From: Kitasatospora cineracea
GTDB lineage: Bacteria > Actinomycetota > Actinomycetes > Streptomycetales > Streptomycetaceae
Length of the DNA: 64,000 nucleotides
Direction: 5' to 3'
NCBI RefSeq assembly: GCF_003751605.1
Contig: NZ_RJVJ01000001.1
Span: 4,960,001 to 5,024,000, forward strand
How positions within the stretch are numbered: the stretch's first letter is position 1; every line of letters begins with the position of its first letter. Below the pieces are notes generated by a model. That model searched no databases. It had not been told where the DNA came from and worked only from the letters and a program-made list of their open reading frames with translations. Shown in pieces: positions 25,133-33,737 of this stretch. Made by a program: the position numbers and the translations under genes.

Positions 25133-25936
25133 CTAGAAGCGGCGCCAGCGGGCGGAGGCGAAGGAGAAGACGCCGTACAGGACCAGGCCGGCGGCCACTG
25201 CGACCAGCAGCCACGGGCCCGGGGCGCCGGCGGCGAAGGCGCGCAGGGTGTCGTCCATGCCCTTGGCCCGGCCCGGGTCGAAGCGGACGGCCGCCACCAC
25301 CACGAACACCCCGGCGGCGGCGTAGACGGCGCCGCGGGCCACGTTGCCGGACAGGCCGGTGCCGGTCACGGCGGTGCGGGTGCGCGGGTGCATCGACGCG
25401 GTGTCGAGCTTGCGCAGGAAGCGCCGCTGGAGGGCGCGGACGGCGATGACCGCGCCGACGGCGGCCAGCACCAGGCCCGCGGCGCCCACCAGCCAGCGGC
25501 CGCCGGGGCGGGCCAGCGCGGTGGCGGTCCAGTCCCGGGAGGCGGAGTCGCTGTCGGACCCGCCGCCGGAGCCCGCCGCGTACGCGGCCGTCCCCCAGGC
25601 CACCGAGGCGTAGAAGACGGCCCGGCCCGCCGACAGCACCCGGGACCCCGTCTTCTTCCGGCCGGCCTCGCCGAACACCGCCGCCGACGCCCGCCACAGG
25701 GCCATCCCCGCGAAGCCCGCGGCCAGCGCCCACAGCAGCACCGCGCCGAACGGCCGCACCGCCACCTGGTGCAGGGCCCCCTGCCGGTCGGCGTCCTCCC
25801 CGCCGGACCCGAACGCGATCCGCAGGGCCAGCACGCCGACCAGGGCGTAGACCACGCCCCGGGCCACGAAACCGGCCCGGCCCGCGGCCCTGGTGACCCG
25901 GTCCAGCCGGGAGTGGTCGGATCCGTTCGCTGCCAT
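25133..25936 (-). CDS. DUF1206 family membrane protein
   Basis: 267 residues from ATG 25936 behind GAGGAGG. It has six hydrophobic segments arranged as three repeats of a two-helix unit with the RAGFVARGVVYALVGVLAL type motif, seen again as GRAVFYASVAWGTAAY and GNVARGAVYAAAGVFVVVAA, which is the DUF1206 signature. Function is unknown. It lies 47 bases downstream of another small membrane protein, likely one transcript. Confidence 0.88.
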   Translation of the reverse strand: MAANGSDHSRLDRVTRAAGRAGFVARGVVYALVGVLALRIAFGSGGEDADRQGALHQVAVRPFGAVLLWALAAGFAGMALWRASAAVFGEAGRKKTGSRVLSAGRAVFYASVAWGTAAYAAGSGGGSDSDSASRDWTATALARPGGRWLVGAAGLVLAAVGAVIAVRALQRRFLRKLDTASMHPRTRTAVTGTGLSGNVARGAVYAAAGVFVVVAAVRFDPGRAKGMDDTLRAFAAGAPGPWLLVAVAAGLVLYGVFSFASARWRRF

Positions 25937-25983
25937 GCCGTCCTCCTCTGTTCTTTCTTTCTTCTGGCTGTTCGCGGGCCGGT

Positions 25984-26253
25984 TCAGCTGAGGGGGCGGG
26001 CGCGGGTGACGAGGTTGCCGAGGGCGACGTAGACGACGGCGGGCAGGCCGTAGTCGAGCAGGACCTGCCCGGTGTGGTGGGACACGGTGAACAGGCCGCG
26101 GGCCCAGCCCGACAGCCAGTCGGCGACGCTGTGGAACCAGTGCACGAGGGGGTTGTCCTGATTGGCCCCGAAGAGGTCCAGCAGGATCCAGATGACCAGG
26201 ATGGCCGCGGCGGCGTGCGCCAGTGCGGATATGACCGAGGTTGTCCGTCTCAT
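25984..26253 (-). CDS. Small membrane protein
   Basis: 89 residues from ATG 26253. Two hydrophobic segments (VISALAHAAAAILVIWILLDLFGA and GQVLLDYGLPAVVYVALGNLV) flank a loop WFHSVADWLSGWARGLFTVS rich in Trp and Phe. I recognise similar small proteins in streptomycetes but no named family. It precedes DUF1206 and is divergent from the second 56-residue hydrophobic protein. Role unknown. Confidence 0.7.
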   Translation of the reverse strand: MRRTTSVISALAHAAAAILVIWILLDLFGANQDNPLVHWFHSVADWLSGWARGLFTVSHHTGQVLLDYGLPAVVYVALGNLVTRARPLS

Positions 26254-26360
26254 GGGCGTCGCCTTGCCCGCCGGGGCCTTCACAAACCGGTTGTCTTCCA
26301 AGGGAGTTCGCGCAACGGGGGGCCCGGCGGCGGCCCGGCCGGACGAATCCGGAGGAACCC

Positions 26361-26385
26361 GCATGCACCGCCCGGAACGGGGCAT
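26361..26385 (+). promoter_or_regulatory. Candidate sigma-B-like promoter of hydrophobic protein copy 2
   Basis: GCAT-N15-GGGCAT, ending 51 bases before GTG 26437; nearly the same as the site before copy 1. Confidence 0.38.
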
Positions 26386-26436
26386 GCGGCGGGTCGTCCG
26401 AGAACTGACGCACCGCCACCACCTGGAGGTCCTCCC

Positions 26437-26607
26437 GTGGTTCCCCTTCTGCTGGTCCTGCTGCTCACCCTGCTGCTGTTCGGCGCCGGATTCGCCCTGA
26501 AGGCCCTGTGGTGGGTGGGCCTGTTCGTGCTCGTGGTGTGGCTGCTCGGGTTCGTCTCCCGCGGCACCACGGCGGCCGGCGGCCGCGGCCGCTGGTACCG
26601 CTGGTAG
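26437..26607 (+). CDS. Small hydrophobic membrane protein (56 aa), copy 2
   Basis: GTG 26437, 8 bases after GGAGG. The product is the same length as that at 9884 and about three quarters identical: VVPLLLVLLLTLLLFGAGFA, LKALWWVGLFVLVVWLLGFV, then a Gly-rich tail ending GGRGRWYRW. Both copies stand alone, behind a similar candidate promoter and before a strong hairpin. The two-helix plan with an Arg/Trp tail suggests a stress-induced membrane peptide, but no function is known. Confidence 0.83.
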   Translation: MVPLLLVLLLTLLLFGAGFALKALWWVGLFVLVVWLLGFVSRGTTAAGGRGRWYRW

Positions 26608-26626
26608 CGCCACCGCCACCACCGCC

Positions 26627-26665
26627 CGCCGGGGCGGGCACCCCGACGGGGTGCCCGCCCCGGCG
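26627..26665. terminator. Hairpin terminator between convergent genes
   Basis: Perfect 18-base stem (26627-26644 with 26648-26665), 3-base loop, 20 bases after the hydrophobic protein stop. Confidence 0.78.
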
Positions 26666-26744
26666 CGTTCCGCGTCCCGCGGGGCCACGGCGGCCAGCGG
26701 GGCCGACGCGCTCCGCGGTGCCGACGCGTGGAGCCGACCCCGGG

Positions 26745-27995
26745 TCAGAGGAAGTGCCGGATCGGGGCGGTGGCCGCCTCCCGCATCCGCCGGACCGGGC
26801 CGCGCCGGTGCCAGCGCTCCGGGACGACGGCCTCGCTGCGCGCCAGGTCCTCCTCGAAGTGCCGGTCCAGGACGGCGGTGAACCCCGCGTCGACCACGGC
26901 CAGCACCACCTCCTCGTCGTGGTCCAGCGAACGGCGGTTGAAGTTCGCGGAGCCGACCACGGCCGCCGCCCCGTCCACGGTCAGCACCTTGGCGTGCATC
27001 ATCGTCGGCCCGTACCGCCAGACCGTGGCCCCGGCGGCGCCCAGCCGGCCGAAGTGGCGCTCGCCCGCCAGCTGGCACACCCGCTTGTCGGTGTGCCGCC
27101 CGGGCACCAGCAGGTCGACCGCGACGCCCCGGCGGGCCGCCTCGCAGAGCAGGTCGACGAAGTAGTCGTCGGGCGCGAAGTAGGCGGTCGCCAGGCGCAG
27201 CCGCCGTTCGGCGGAGGAGATCACCACCCGCATCAGGGTCTGCAGGTCCTGCCAGCCGACGGCGGCCGAGCCCCGCACCACCTGCACCACCGAGTCGCCC
27301 GGCTGCTCGTGCTCCTCGAACCGGTCCGTCGCGTCGTACAGGGTGCCGGGGGCGCACTCGGCCCAGTTCTGCGCGAAGGCCGCGGCGATGCCGTCGACGG
27401 CGGGCCCGACCACCCGGACGTGGGTGTCGCGCCACTCGCCCGGGTTCCGGGCGTCGCCGCACCACTCCTCGGCGATGCCGACGCCGCCGGTGAACGCCGT
27501 CCGGCCGTCCACCACCAGGACCTTGCGGTGGCAGCGGTGGTTCTGCTTGAAGGGCGACAGCCGCACCGGCCGGCGGAACCAGGAGATCCGGACGCCCGCC
27601 CCCTCCATCAGGTCGACCAGCTCCGGTTCGATCAGCCGGCTGCCGAACCCGTCCAGCAGCAGCCGCACCCGGACGCCCTGCGCGGCCTTGCGGGCCAGGG
27701 CACGGGCGAAGGTCCGGGCGATGTCGCCGCGCCAGTAGACGAACGTCATCAGGTCGACGGTCCGCCGGGCCCCGTCGACGGCCTCCAGCATCGCGGGGAA
27801 GATCTCGTCACCGTTGCGCAGCGGGGTCAGCAGGTTGCCCTCGGTCGCGGCGATGCCCAGCAGCCCCTCCAGTCGGCGGCGCAGCACCCGGCCGCGGTCC
27901 GCCGCGGCGGACGCGGGGGCCGGAGCCGCAGCCGGTACCGCAACGGGTATCGCGGCGGGCACGGGTGCGGGTTCGGGGGCGGTCTCGGTGGTCAT
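26745..27995 (-). CDS. Phospholipase D-family protein, cardiolipin synthase-like
   Basis: 416 residues from ATG 27995. Two PLD motifs are present: H-x-K-x4-D in CHRKVLVVDGRTAFTGGVGI and again in MHAKVLTVDGAAAVVGSANFNRRS. Other family features are LMTFVYWRGDIARTFARALARKAAQGVRVRLLLDG and YGPTMMHAK. The first 30 residues are a Pro/Ala/Val-rich tail with no clear membrane helices, so the enzyme lacks the usual N-terminal anchors of ClsA and resembles ClsB-type proteins. It probably joins or transfers phosphatidyl groups. A candidate sigma-B-like promoter precedes it, and lipid-related genes are divergent. Confidence 0.88.
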   Translation of the reverse strand: MTTETAPEPAPVPAAIPVAVPAAAPAPASAAADRGRVLRRRLEGLLGIAATEGNLLTPLRNGDEIFPAMLEAVDGARRTVDLMTFVYWRGDIARTFARALARKAAQGVRVRLLLDGFGSRLIEPELVDLMEGAGVRISWFRRPVRLSPFKQNHRCHRKVLVVDGRTAFTGGVGIAEEWCGDARNPGEWRDTHVRVVGPAVDGIAAAFAQNWAECAPGTLYDATDRFEEHEQPGDSVVQVVRGSAAVGWQDLQTLMRVVISSAERRLRLATAYFAPDDYFVDLLCEAARRGVAVDLLVPGRHTDKRVCQLAGERHFGRLGAAGATVWRYGPTMMHAKVLTVDGAAAVVGSANFNRRSLDHDEEVVLAVVDAGFTAVLDRHFEEDLARSEAVVPERWHRRGPVRRMREAATAPIRHFL

Positions 27996-28037
27996 GGGTC
28001 CCTCCGTCCGGGGCCGGTGGCAGTGGCGGGCGCTCGG

Positions 28038-28062
28038 TTACCCGCTGCGCCGTGATCGACGC
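28038..28062 (-). promoter_or_regulatory. Candidate sigma-B-like promoter of the cls-like gene
   Basis: Minus strand GCGT-N15-GGGTAA, ending 42 bases before ATG 27995, in the 115-base interval shared with the divergent lipid gene. Confidence 0.4.
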
Positions 28063-28110
28063 CTGCCACCCGGGTGGGATGAAAACCGCGGACCGGGGGA
28101 CACGGGTGCC

Positions 28111-29817
28111 ATGACGAGGACACAGGGGCGGACGGCGCCGCTCGGCGTGCTGGCGGCGGTGGCCGGGCAGGGGACGGTGCTGGTGGCCGCCGGGCTGCTG
28201 GTCACCCACCCGCCGGGCGGCTGGTGGGACCCGGCCGAGGACGGCCTGGTCGCCCGGCTGGCCGAGCACCGCACCGCCGCCCTGACCACGGTCAGCAGCT
28301 GGCTGTCCGGGCTGGCCTTCACCCCGGCGATCGTGGCGGTGACGGCGGCCGTCGCGCTCCTGCTGCTGCTCCGGCACCAGCCCCGCCCGGCGGCGCTGCT
28401 CGCGGGCGCGGTGGCGCTCCAGGCGGCACTGTTCGTGACCGCCGCCCACCTGGTGGACCGGGCCCGGCCCGACGTCGTCCGGCTGGACGGCGCGCTGCCC
28501 ACCTCCAGCTTCCCGTCCGGGCACGTCGGGGCGGCCACCGCGCTGTACGGCGGCCTCGGCCTGCTCGCGCTGCACCGGCTCCGGGGCCGGTGGCGGATCC
28601 TGCTGTGCGCCCTGGCGTGGACGGTGCCGCTGCTGGTGGCGGCCAGCCGGCTCTACCGCGGCATGCACCACCCCACCGACGTGCTGGCCGGTGCGCTCAA
28701 CGGCGCGGCCGCCCTGTGGGTGGTCGCCCGCGCCCTGCCCGCCCGCACCCACCGGGCCCCGGCCGCCCCCGCCGCCGCGTCCCCCGCCGTCCCGCTCCCG
28801 GTCGCCCTGGTCTACAACCCGGTCACGGTGGACGACGCCCTGCTGGAACGGCTCTGCGCCGTGCTGGCCGCACACGGCCACCGGCCGCCCCGCCGCCTGC
28901 CGGGCGCGGCGGAGGACAGCGGCCGGGCCGCCGCCGAACGGGCCCTCGCCGACGGCGCCCGACTGGTGGCGGCCTGCGGCGGCGACGGCACCGTGACGGC
29001 CTGCGCCGAAGCCCTGTCCGGCACCGGCGCGACCCTCGCGGTCGTCCCCTGCGGCACCGGCAACCTGCTGGCCCGCAACCTCGGCCTGCCCACCGACCCC
29101 GAGGCCGCGCTGGCGGCCGCCCTGACCGGCCGCACCCGCCGGATCGACCTGATGCGGGCCGAGGGCGACGGCCTGCCCGCCCGGGCCGCCGCGACGATGG
29201 CCGGCATGGGGCTGGACGCCGCCGTGATGTCCGACACCGGCCGCGCCCTGAAGCGCCGCCTCGGCTGGCCCGCGTACCTGGTCGCCGGGGCCCGGCACCT
29301 GGGCGACCGGCGCTTCGCCCTCACCGTCGCCGTGGACGGCGCCGAACCGGTGCACCGGCAGGTGCGGGCCGCCGTCGTCGGCAACGTCGGCACCCTCCAG
29401 GGCGGCGTCCGGCTGCTGCCCGCCGCCGTGCCCGACGACGGACGGCTCGACCTGGTCCTGGTCCAGCCGCACGGCCCGCGCGGCTGGGGGCAGGCCCTGC
29501 TGGCCCTGCTCACCGGCAACCGCCGCCCCGGCCCGGACGCACCCCTGGAACACTTCCCCGGCCGCCGGATCACCCTGACCGCCGACCGCGCCCACCCGCG
29601 CCAGTGCGACGGCGACCCGGTCGGCGAGGGCCGCACCCTCACCCTGACCGTCCGCCCGGCCGCCCTGCGGGTCCGCGTCCCCGCCGGACCGGCCGAACAG
29701 CCCGAGCCGATCGATCGGCCCGAGCCGGTCGAACGGACCGAACGGACCGAACAGCCCGAGCCGGCCGGGCAGCACGACCGGCCCGGCCGGGCCGCCGTCC
29801 GGCGGGAGGTGGCCTGA
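28111..29817 (+). CDS. PAP2 phosphatase / diacylglycerol kinase fusion protein
   Basis: 568 residues. The N-terminal 210 residues are a membrane PAP2 domain with RARPDVV, SSFPSGHVGAATALYGGLG (about residues 133-150) and SRLYRGMHHPTDVLAG. After a Pro/Ala linker a diacylglycerol/sphingosine kinase catalytic domain follows: VALVYNPVTVDD, ACGGDGTVTACAEALSGTG (from residue 288), VVPCGTGNLLARNLGLP and MAGMGLDAAVM. The last 50 residues are an Arg/Glu/Pro repeat. The protein could both add and remove phosphate on lipids; each activity is family-based. Its TGA overlaps the next ATG, starting a three-gene membrane operon. Confidence 0.9.
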   Translation: MTRTQGRTAPLGVLAAVAGQGTVLVAAGLLVTHPPGGWWDPAEDGLVARLAEHRTAALTTVSSWLSGLAFTPAIVAVTAAVALLLLLRHQPRPAALLAGAVALQAALFVTAAHLVDRARPDVVRLDGALPTSSFPSGHVGAATALYGGLGLLALHRLRGRWRILLCALAWTVPLLVAASRLYRGMHHPTDVLAGALNGAAALWVVARALPARTHRAPAAPAAASPAVPLPVALVYNPVTVDDALLERLCAVLAAHGHRPPRRLPGAAEDSGRAAAERALADGARLVAACGGDGTVTACAEALSGTGATLAVVPCGTGNLLARNLGLPTDPEAALAAALTGRTRRIDLMRAEGDGLPARAAATMAGMGLDAAVMSDTGRALKRRLGWPAYLVAGARHLGDRRFALTVAVDGAEPVHRQVRAAVVGNVGTLQGGVRLLPAAVPDDGRLDLVLVQPHGPRGWGQALLALLTGNRRPGPDAPLEHFPGRRITLTADRAHPRQCDGDPVGEGRTLTLTVRPAALRVRVPAGPAEQPEPIDRPEPVERTERTEQPEPAGQHDRPGRAAVRREVA

Positions 29818-30854
29818 TGGGTACGGCCCGCCGGGTCAGGCCCGGCCGGGAGCACCTGTCCGCGGACGAGGCCGTGGTGGTCCTGCGCCGGCGGCCCTGG
29901 TGGCCGCTGGCTCGGGACGCCTTCCTGCGGTTCCGGTACGCGGACGGGTTCAGCCACGCCCGGGCCCTGGCGTTCCAGGTCGTGCTGGCGCTGGTGCCGT
30001 TCGCGCTGGCCGTGGTCGGGCTGGCGTCCTCGCTGCACGGCGGCCCGGTCGGACAACTGGTCGCGGCGAGCATCCAGCGGATGGTCCCGGCGTCCAGCGC
30101 CGACCTGGTGCGCGAGGTGCTCGACCGCAGCCGCCACCGCACCGGCGGCACCCTCGCGCTGTGGTTCGGCGCGCTGTTCGCGCTGGTCAACCTGGTCACC
30201 GCGATGTCCCAGATCGAACGCGGCGCGAACCGGATCTACGGGATCGAGCGGGACCGGCCGTTCGAGCGCAAGTACGGGCGGAGCCTGCTGATGGCGGCGG
30301 GCGCCGGCCTGCCGCTGGGCGTCGGCTTCCTGGTGCTGGTGGCCGGGCCGCAGGTCGCGGCGGCCGCCGACGAGGTGTTCGGGCTGGGCCCCGGCACCGC
30401 CGCGGCCTGGACCCTGCTGCGCTGGCCCGTCGGCGTGCTGCTCACCCTCGCGGCGGCCGCCGTGATCTTCCGGCGGGCCCCGCGCCGCCGCCAGCCCGGC
30501 TACAGCTGGCTGGCGTTCGGCGCGGGCGTCCACCTGGTGCTCTGGCTGGCCGCGACCTGGCTGCTGAGCCTCTACCTGCGCCTGAGCGGCTCCTTCGACG
30601 CCGTCTACGGGCCGCTCAGCGCCGTGTTCTCGCTGCTGGTCTGGGCGTACCTGACCGCGATCGCGCTGTTCCTCGGCCTGTCCTTCGCCGCCCAGCTGGA
30701 GGCCGACCGCACCGGACGGCCCGACCCGGTCCTGCCCGACCCCCTGGCCCCCGGCCCCTCCGCCCCCGGCCGCCCGGCCCCCGACCACACGCCGCCGACC
30801 GCGCCGACCGCGCCGGCCGCCCCGAGCACCGGCCCCGAGAGGACGCAGCAGTGA
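29817..30854 (+). CDS. YihY/virulence factor BrkB family membrane protein, copy 1
   Basis: 345 residues from ATG 29817. Six membrane segments and the family motifs ADGFSHARALAFQVVLALVPF, TGGTLALWFGALFALVNLVTAMSQIERGANRIYGIERDR and FDAVYGPLSAVFSLLVWAYLTAIALFLGLSFAAQLE. The C-terminal 45 residues are Pro-rich and disordered. Family proteins were once called RNase BN by mistake; their function is not settled. It sits between two PAP2 genes. Confidence 0.9.
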   Translation: MGTARRVRPGREHLSADEAVVVLRRRPWWPLARDAFLRFRYADGFSHARALAFQVVLALVPFALAVVGLASSLHGGPVGQLVAASIQRMVPASSADLVREVLDRSRHRTGGTLALWFGALFALVNLVTAMSQIERGANRIYGIERDRPFERKYGRSLLMAAGAGLPLGVGFLVLVAGPQVAAAADEVFGLGPGTAAAWTLLRWPVGVLLTLAAAAVIFRRAPRRRQPGYSWLAFGAGVHLVLWLAATWLLSLYLRLSGSFDAVYGPLSAVFSLLVWAYLTAIALFLGLSFAAQLEADRTGRPDPVLPDPLAPGPSAPGRPAPDHTPPTAPTAPAAPSTGPERTQQ

Positions 30855-31651
30855 CCCGCAGCCCCGCCCACCGCCGTCCCGCCCGGCTCCGCCCCGTGCC
30901 CCGCGCCGCGCTGCGCACCGCCGACCTGCGGCTGGGCGAGCGCCTGCTCGCCGCCGTCGCCGCGTTCGCGGTGGCCGCGGTGCCGGCCGCGCTGCTGCTG
31001 GTGCTGATCGAGGCCCACTGGGCGCCGCTGCACCGGCTCGACGCGGGCGCGGCGGCCCGGCTGCACACCGCCGTGCGCGACCACCCGGCCGCACTGTCGG
31101 TGCTGCGCACCCTCAGCAACGGGGTGTGGGACCCGCTGACGATGCGGCTGCTGGTCGCGGCGGCCGTCGCCTGGCTGCTGTGGCGGCGGGCCTGGCGGCT
31201 GGCGGTGTGGGCGGCCGCCACCACCGCCGCCTCGGGGCTGATCGGCTGGGCGGTCAAGGCCGCCGTCGCCCGGGCCCGCCCGGCGCTGCCCGACCCGGTC
31301 GCGCACGCCCCCGGCTTCTCGTTCCCGTCCGGGCACGCGATGACCGCCGCCACCTGCTGCACCGTGCTGCTGCTGGTGCTCTCCCCGGCGCTGCGCCCGG
31401 CGTGGCGGCGCACCGCCCGGGCGGTGGCCGGGCTGAGCGTGCTGGGCGTGGGGTTCACCCGGGTCGCGCTCGGGGTGCACTGGGTCAGTGACGTGCTCGG
31501 CGGGTGGCTGCTCGGCCTGGCCCTGGTCGCCGCCACCGCCTGGGCGTTCGAGGGCTGGCGGCGCGACACCGGCCGTCCCGTCCCGCCGCCGCTCGCACAG
31601 GGGCTGGAGCCCGAACTCGCCCCGCACGGCCCGGCGCGGCCCGAGGAGTGA
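30851..31651 (+). CDS. PAP2-family lipid phosphatase
   Basis: 266 residues from GTG 30851, overlapping the YihY stop. The three phosphatase motifs are KAAVARARPALP, FSFPSGHAMTA and RVALGVHWVSDVLGG, with six membrane helices around them. Expected to dephosphorylate phosphatidic acid, phosphatidylglycerol phosphate or an isoprenyl pyrophosphate on the outer membrane face. The preceding two genes of the operon also act on or in the membrane. Confidence 0.92.
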   Translation: MTRSPAHRRPARLRPVPRAALRTADLRLGERLLAAVAAFAVAAVPAALLLVLIEAHWAPLHRLDAGAAARLHTAVRDHPAALSVLRTLSNGVWDPLTMRLLVAAAVAWLLWRRAWRLAVWAAATTAASGLIGWAVKAAVARARPALPDPVAHAPGFSFPSGHAMTAATCCTVLLLVLSPALRPAWRRTARAVAGLSVLGVGFTRVALGVHWVSDVLGGWLLGLALVAATAWAFEGWRRDTGRPVPPPLAQGLEPELAPHGPARPEE

Positions 31652-31668
31652 GCGCGGCGCGCGGGGCC

Positions 31669-32025
31669 TCAGCCGTCCGGGCGGAGGGCGCCGACGGCGG
31701 CGTCGACGGTGTCGTGCCGGGGCAGCAGCCGGTCCACCCCGGTCATGGTGAGCAGCCGGCCGACGTCGGCGCCGGTGCCGACCAGGGCGAGCGAGGTGCC
31801 GGCCTCCCGGGTGCGGCGGAACGCGAAGAGCAGTTCGGCCACGCCGAGGGAGTCGCAGAACCTCAGCAGCGCCAGGTCCAGGACCAGCGGCAGTGACTCG
31901 GCGGTGCGCTCCACGGCCCGGTGCAGGCGCGGCGCGGTGTGGTAGTCGAGCTCGCCCGCGAGCACGACGACGGTCGCCCCCACGGGATGGGTGCGGACCT
32001 CGATGGTCAGGTCGTACTCGGGCAC
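31669..32025 (-). CDS. STAS-domain anti-sigma factor antagonist
   Basis: 118 residues from GTG 32025. Motifs: VVVLAGELDYHTAPRLHRAVE and the phosphorylation-site region LVLDLALLRFCDSLGVAELL, where the Ser of DSLG is the expected target. Such SpoIIAA/RsbV-type proteins, when dephosphorylated, bind an anti-sigma kinase and free the sigma factor. It lies 74 bases downstream of the response-regulator phosphatase, its most likely enzyme partner, at the end of the stressosome run. Confidence 0.9.
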   Translation of the reverse strand: MPEYDLTIEVRTHPVGATVVVLAGELDYHTAPRLHRAVERTAESLPLVLDLALLRFCDSLGVAELLFAFRRTREAGTSLALVGTGADVGRLLTMTGVDRLLPRHDTVDAAVGALRPDG

Positions 32026-32099
32026 GGGGGCTCCGTACGGTGCGGGGTGGGCTTGCGGGTGGAGGGAGGGGAGCGGCGGGGGCCGGCGCGGGCGCGCGG

Positions 32100-33737
32100 T
32101 CAGTGCAGCCGGGCGACGAGCAGCGCCACGTCGTCGGTCTGCGCCCGGGCGAACGAGGACAGCAGCAGGTCGCCCGCCCGGTCCAGCTCCGGCGGGGCGT
32201 CGGCGAAGGCCTCCCGCAGGGCGTCCAGACCGGTCTGGAGGTGCTCGCCGGGCACCTCGATCAGGCCGTCGGTGACCAGCAGCAGGGTCGTGCCGGGCTC
32301 CACGGCGCACGTGACCGGCGGCGGCTGCGGGACGTTCAGGCCCAGCAGGATGCCGTGGTCGGTCAGGTAGTGGGCGGAGCCGTCCGGGAGCCGCAGCAGC
32401 GGCGGCAGGTGGCCGGCGTTGGCGACCTCGATGCTGCGCCGGTCCGGGGCGATCAGCACCAGGCACACCGTCGCGGTCAGGCCGGGGCGCAGCCGGGTCA
32501 GCAGGGTGTCCAGCCGGTGCAGCAGGGTCTGCGGGTCGTGGCCCTCGATGGCGTAGGCGCGCAGCGCGTGGCGCAGCTCGCCCATCGCCATCGCGGCCTC
32601 CAGCGAGTGGCCGGCCACGTCGCCGATCGCCAGCAGCAGGCCGGCCGGGGTGTCGATGGCCTCGTAGAAGTCGCCGCCGATCTCGCTGCGCGCGGAGGCC
32701 GGCTCGTACCGCACGGCGAGCTCGACGCCCGGCACGGCGGGCAGCCGGCCGGGCAGGAAGCTGCGCTGCAGGGTGAGCGCGAGGGCGTGCTCCTCGGCCT
32801 GGCTGCGCTGGGCCTCCAGGGCGAGCGCGGCGGCCTGGGTGAGCTGGGGGAGCAGGCCGCGCTCGTCGGGGGCGGCGACCGCGTCCCGGTCGGCGACCAC
32901 GGCGAGCAGCGGCCGGCCGGGTTTGGTGCGGGCGACCACCAGCGCGACCGGGCCGGCCGGGAGCCCCGCGCCGTCCAGGCCGTGGTCGGCCAGCACGGCG
33001 CGCCACGCGTCGGCGTCCAGTAGGGCGGTGTCGGTGCCGGTGGCGTCGCCCAGGGTCTGGTGGGCGATCACGTCGAGCAGGACGGGCGGGGCCGCCAGCA
33101 GCCGCACCGCGCCGTCGCCGGGGTGCGCCGGGTCGTGGTGGGCCAGGTGCAGGGTGTCGCGGTCCGGCCCGAGGGCGATCGCGGTCGCCCGGGCCGCGCC
33201 CAGCCGCACCGCGCCGAGCACCGCCGCGGTGACCAGGGCGTCCGGGTCGGTGGCGCCGTACAGGGCGAGGGTGCTGCGGTGCAGGGCGGCCACCCGGGCG
33301 GCCAGCCGCTCGGCCCGCCGGCGGGCCCGGGTGTAGCGCAGCACGGCGGTGACGGTGGCCTGCAGCTCGGCCGAGTCGATCGGCTCGGTCAGGTACGCGT
33401 CGGCGCCGCGGTGCAGGCCCTGGGTGCGGTCGCTGGCCTCGATCGCGGTGGCGGAGATGTGGACGACCGGCAGCGCCGCGGTGCGCGGCCCGCGCTTGAT
33501 CCGCTCGCACACCTCGAAGCCGGTCATGTCGGGCAGGCTGATGTCCACCACGGCGATCTCGGGCAGCTCGGGGGTGGGGGTGCGCTCCAGCAGCGCGAGG
33601 GCCTGGGTGCCGTCGACCGCCTCGACGACGGTGTGCCCGGAGCGGCGCAGCCAGCTCCCGACGATGTACCGGGTGGTGTCGTTGTCGTCGAGCACCAGGA
33701 CGGTGGCGGGTCCGGCGTCGGGGCTGGTGCTGGTCAC
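32100..33737 (-). CDS. Response regulator with GAF and SpoIIE-type PP2C output
   Basis: 545 residues. Receiver domain at 10-125 (VLVLDDN, D65 in VVDISLPDMTG, HISATA, YLTEPID), then a GAF-like region (about 140-300), then the PP2C domain with PASARSEIGGDFYEAI, AIGDVAGHSLEAAMAMG, NAGHLPPLLRL, LLVTDGLIEV and RAQTDDVALLV. It is an RsbU/RssB-like design: phosphorylation of the receiver should gate dephosphorylation of a STAS protein. GTG 33737 overlaps the stop of the hybrid kinase, its likely phosphodonor. Confidence 0.92.
   Translation of the reverse strand: MTSTSPDAGPATVLVLDDNDTTRYIVGSWLRRSGHTVVEAVDGTQALALLERTPTPELPEIAVVDISLPDMTGFEVCERIKRGPRTAALPVVHISATAIEASDRTQGLHRGADAYLTEPIDSAELQATVTAVLRYTRARRRAERLAARVAALHRSTLALYGATDPDALVTAAVLGAVRLGAARATAIALGPDRDTLHLAHHDPAHPGDGAVRLLAAPPVLLDVIAHQTLGDATGTDTALLDADAWRAVLADHGLDGAGLPAGPVALVVARTKPGRPLLAVVADRDAVAAPDERGLLPQLTQAAALALEAQRSQAEEHALALTLQRSFLPGRLPAVPGVELAVRYEPASARSEIGGDFYEAIDTPAGLLLAIGDVAGHSLEAAMAMGELRHALRAYAIEGHDPQTLLHRLDTLLTRLRPGLTATVCLVLIAPDRRSIEVANAGHLPPLLRLPDGSAHYLTDHGILLGLNVPQPPPVTCAVEPGTTLLLVTDGLIEVPGEHLQTGLDALREAFADAPPELDRAGDLLLSSFARAQTDDVALLVARLH

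Noticed and set aside
26264..26287. Minus-strand GTTT-N14-GGGCAA before the 89-residue membrane protein
   Set aside because: It ends only about 10 bases from the ATG and overlaps the ribosome site; too weak beside the other candidates to list, though a leaderless start is possible.
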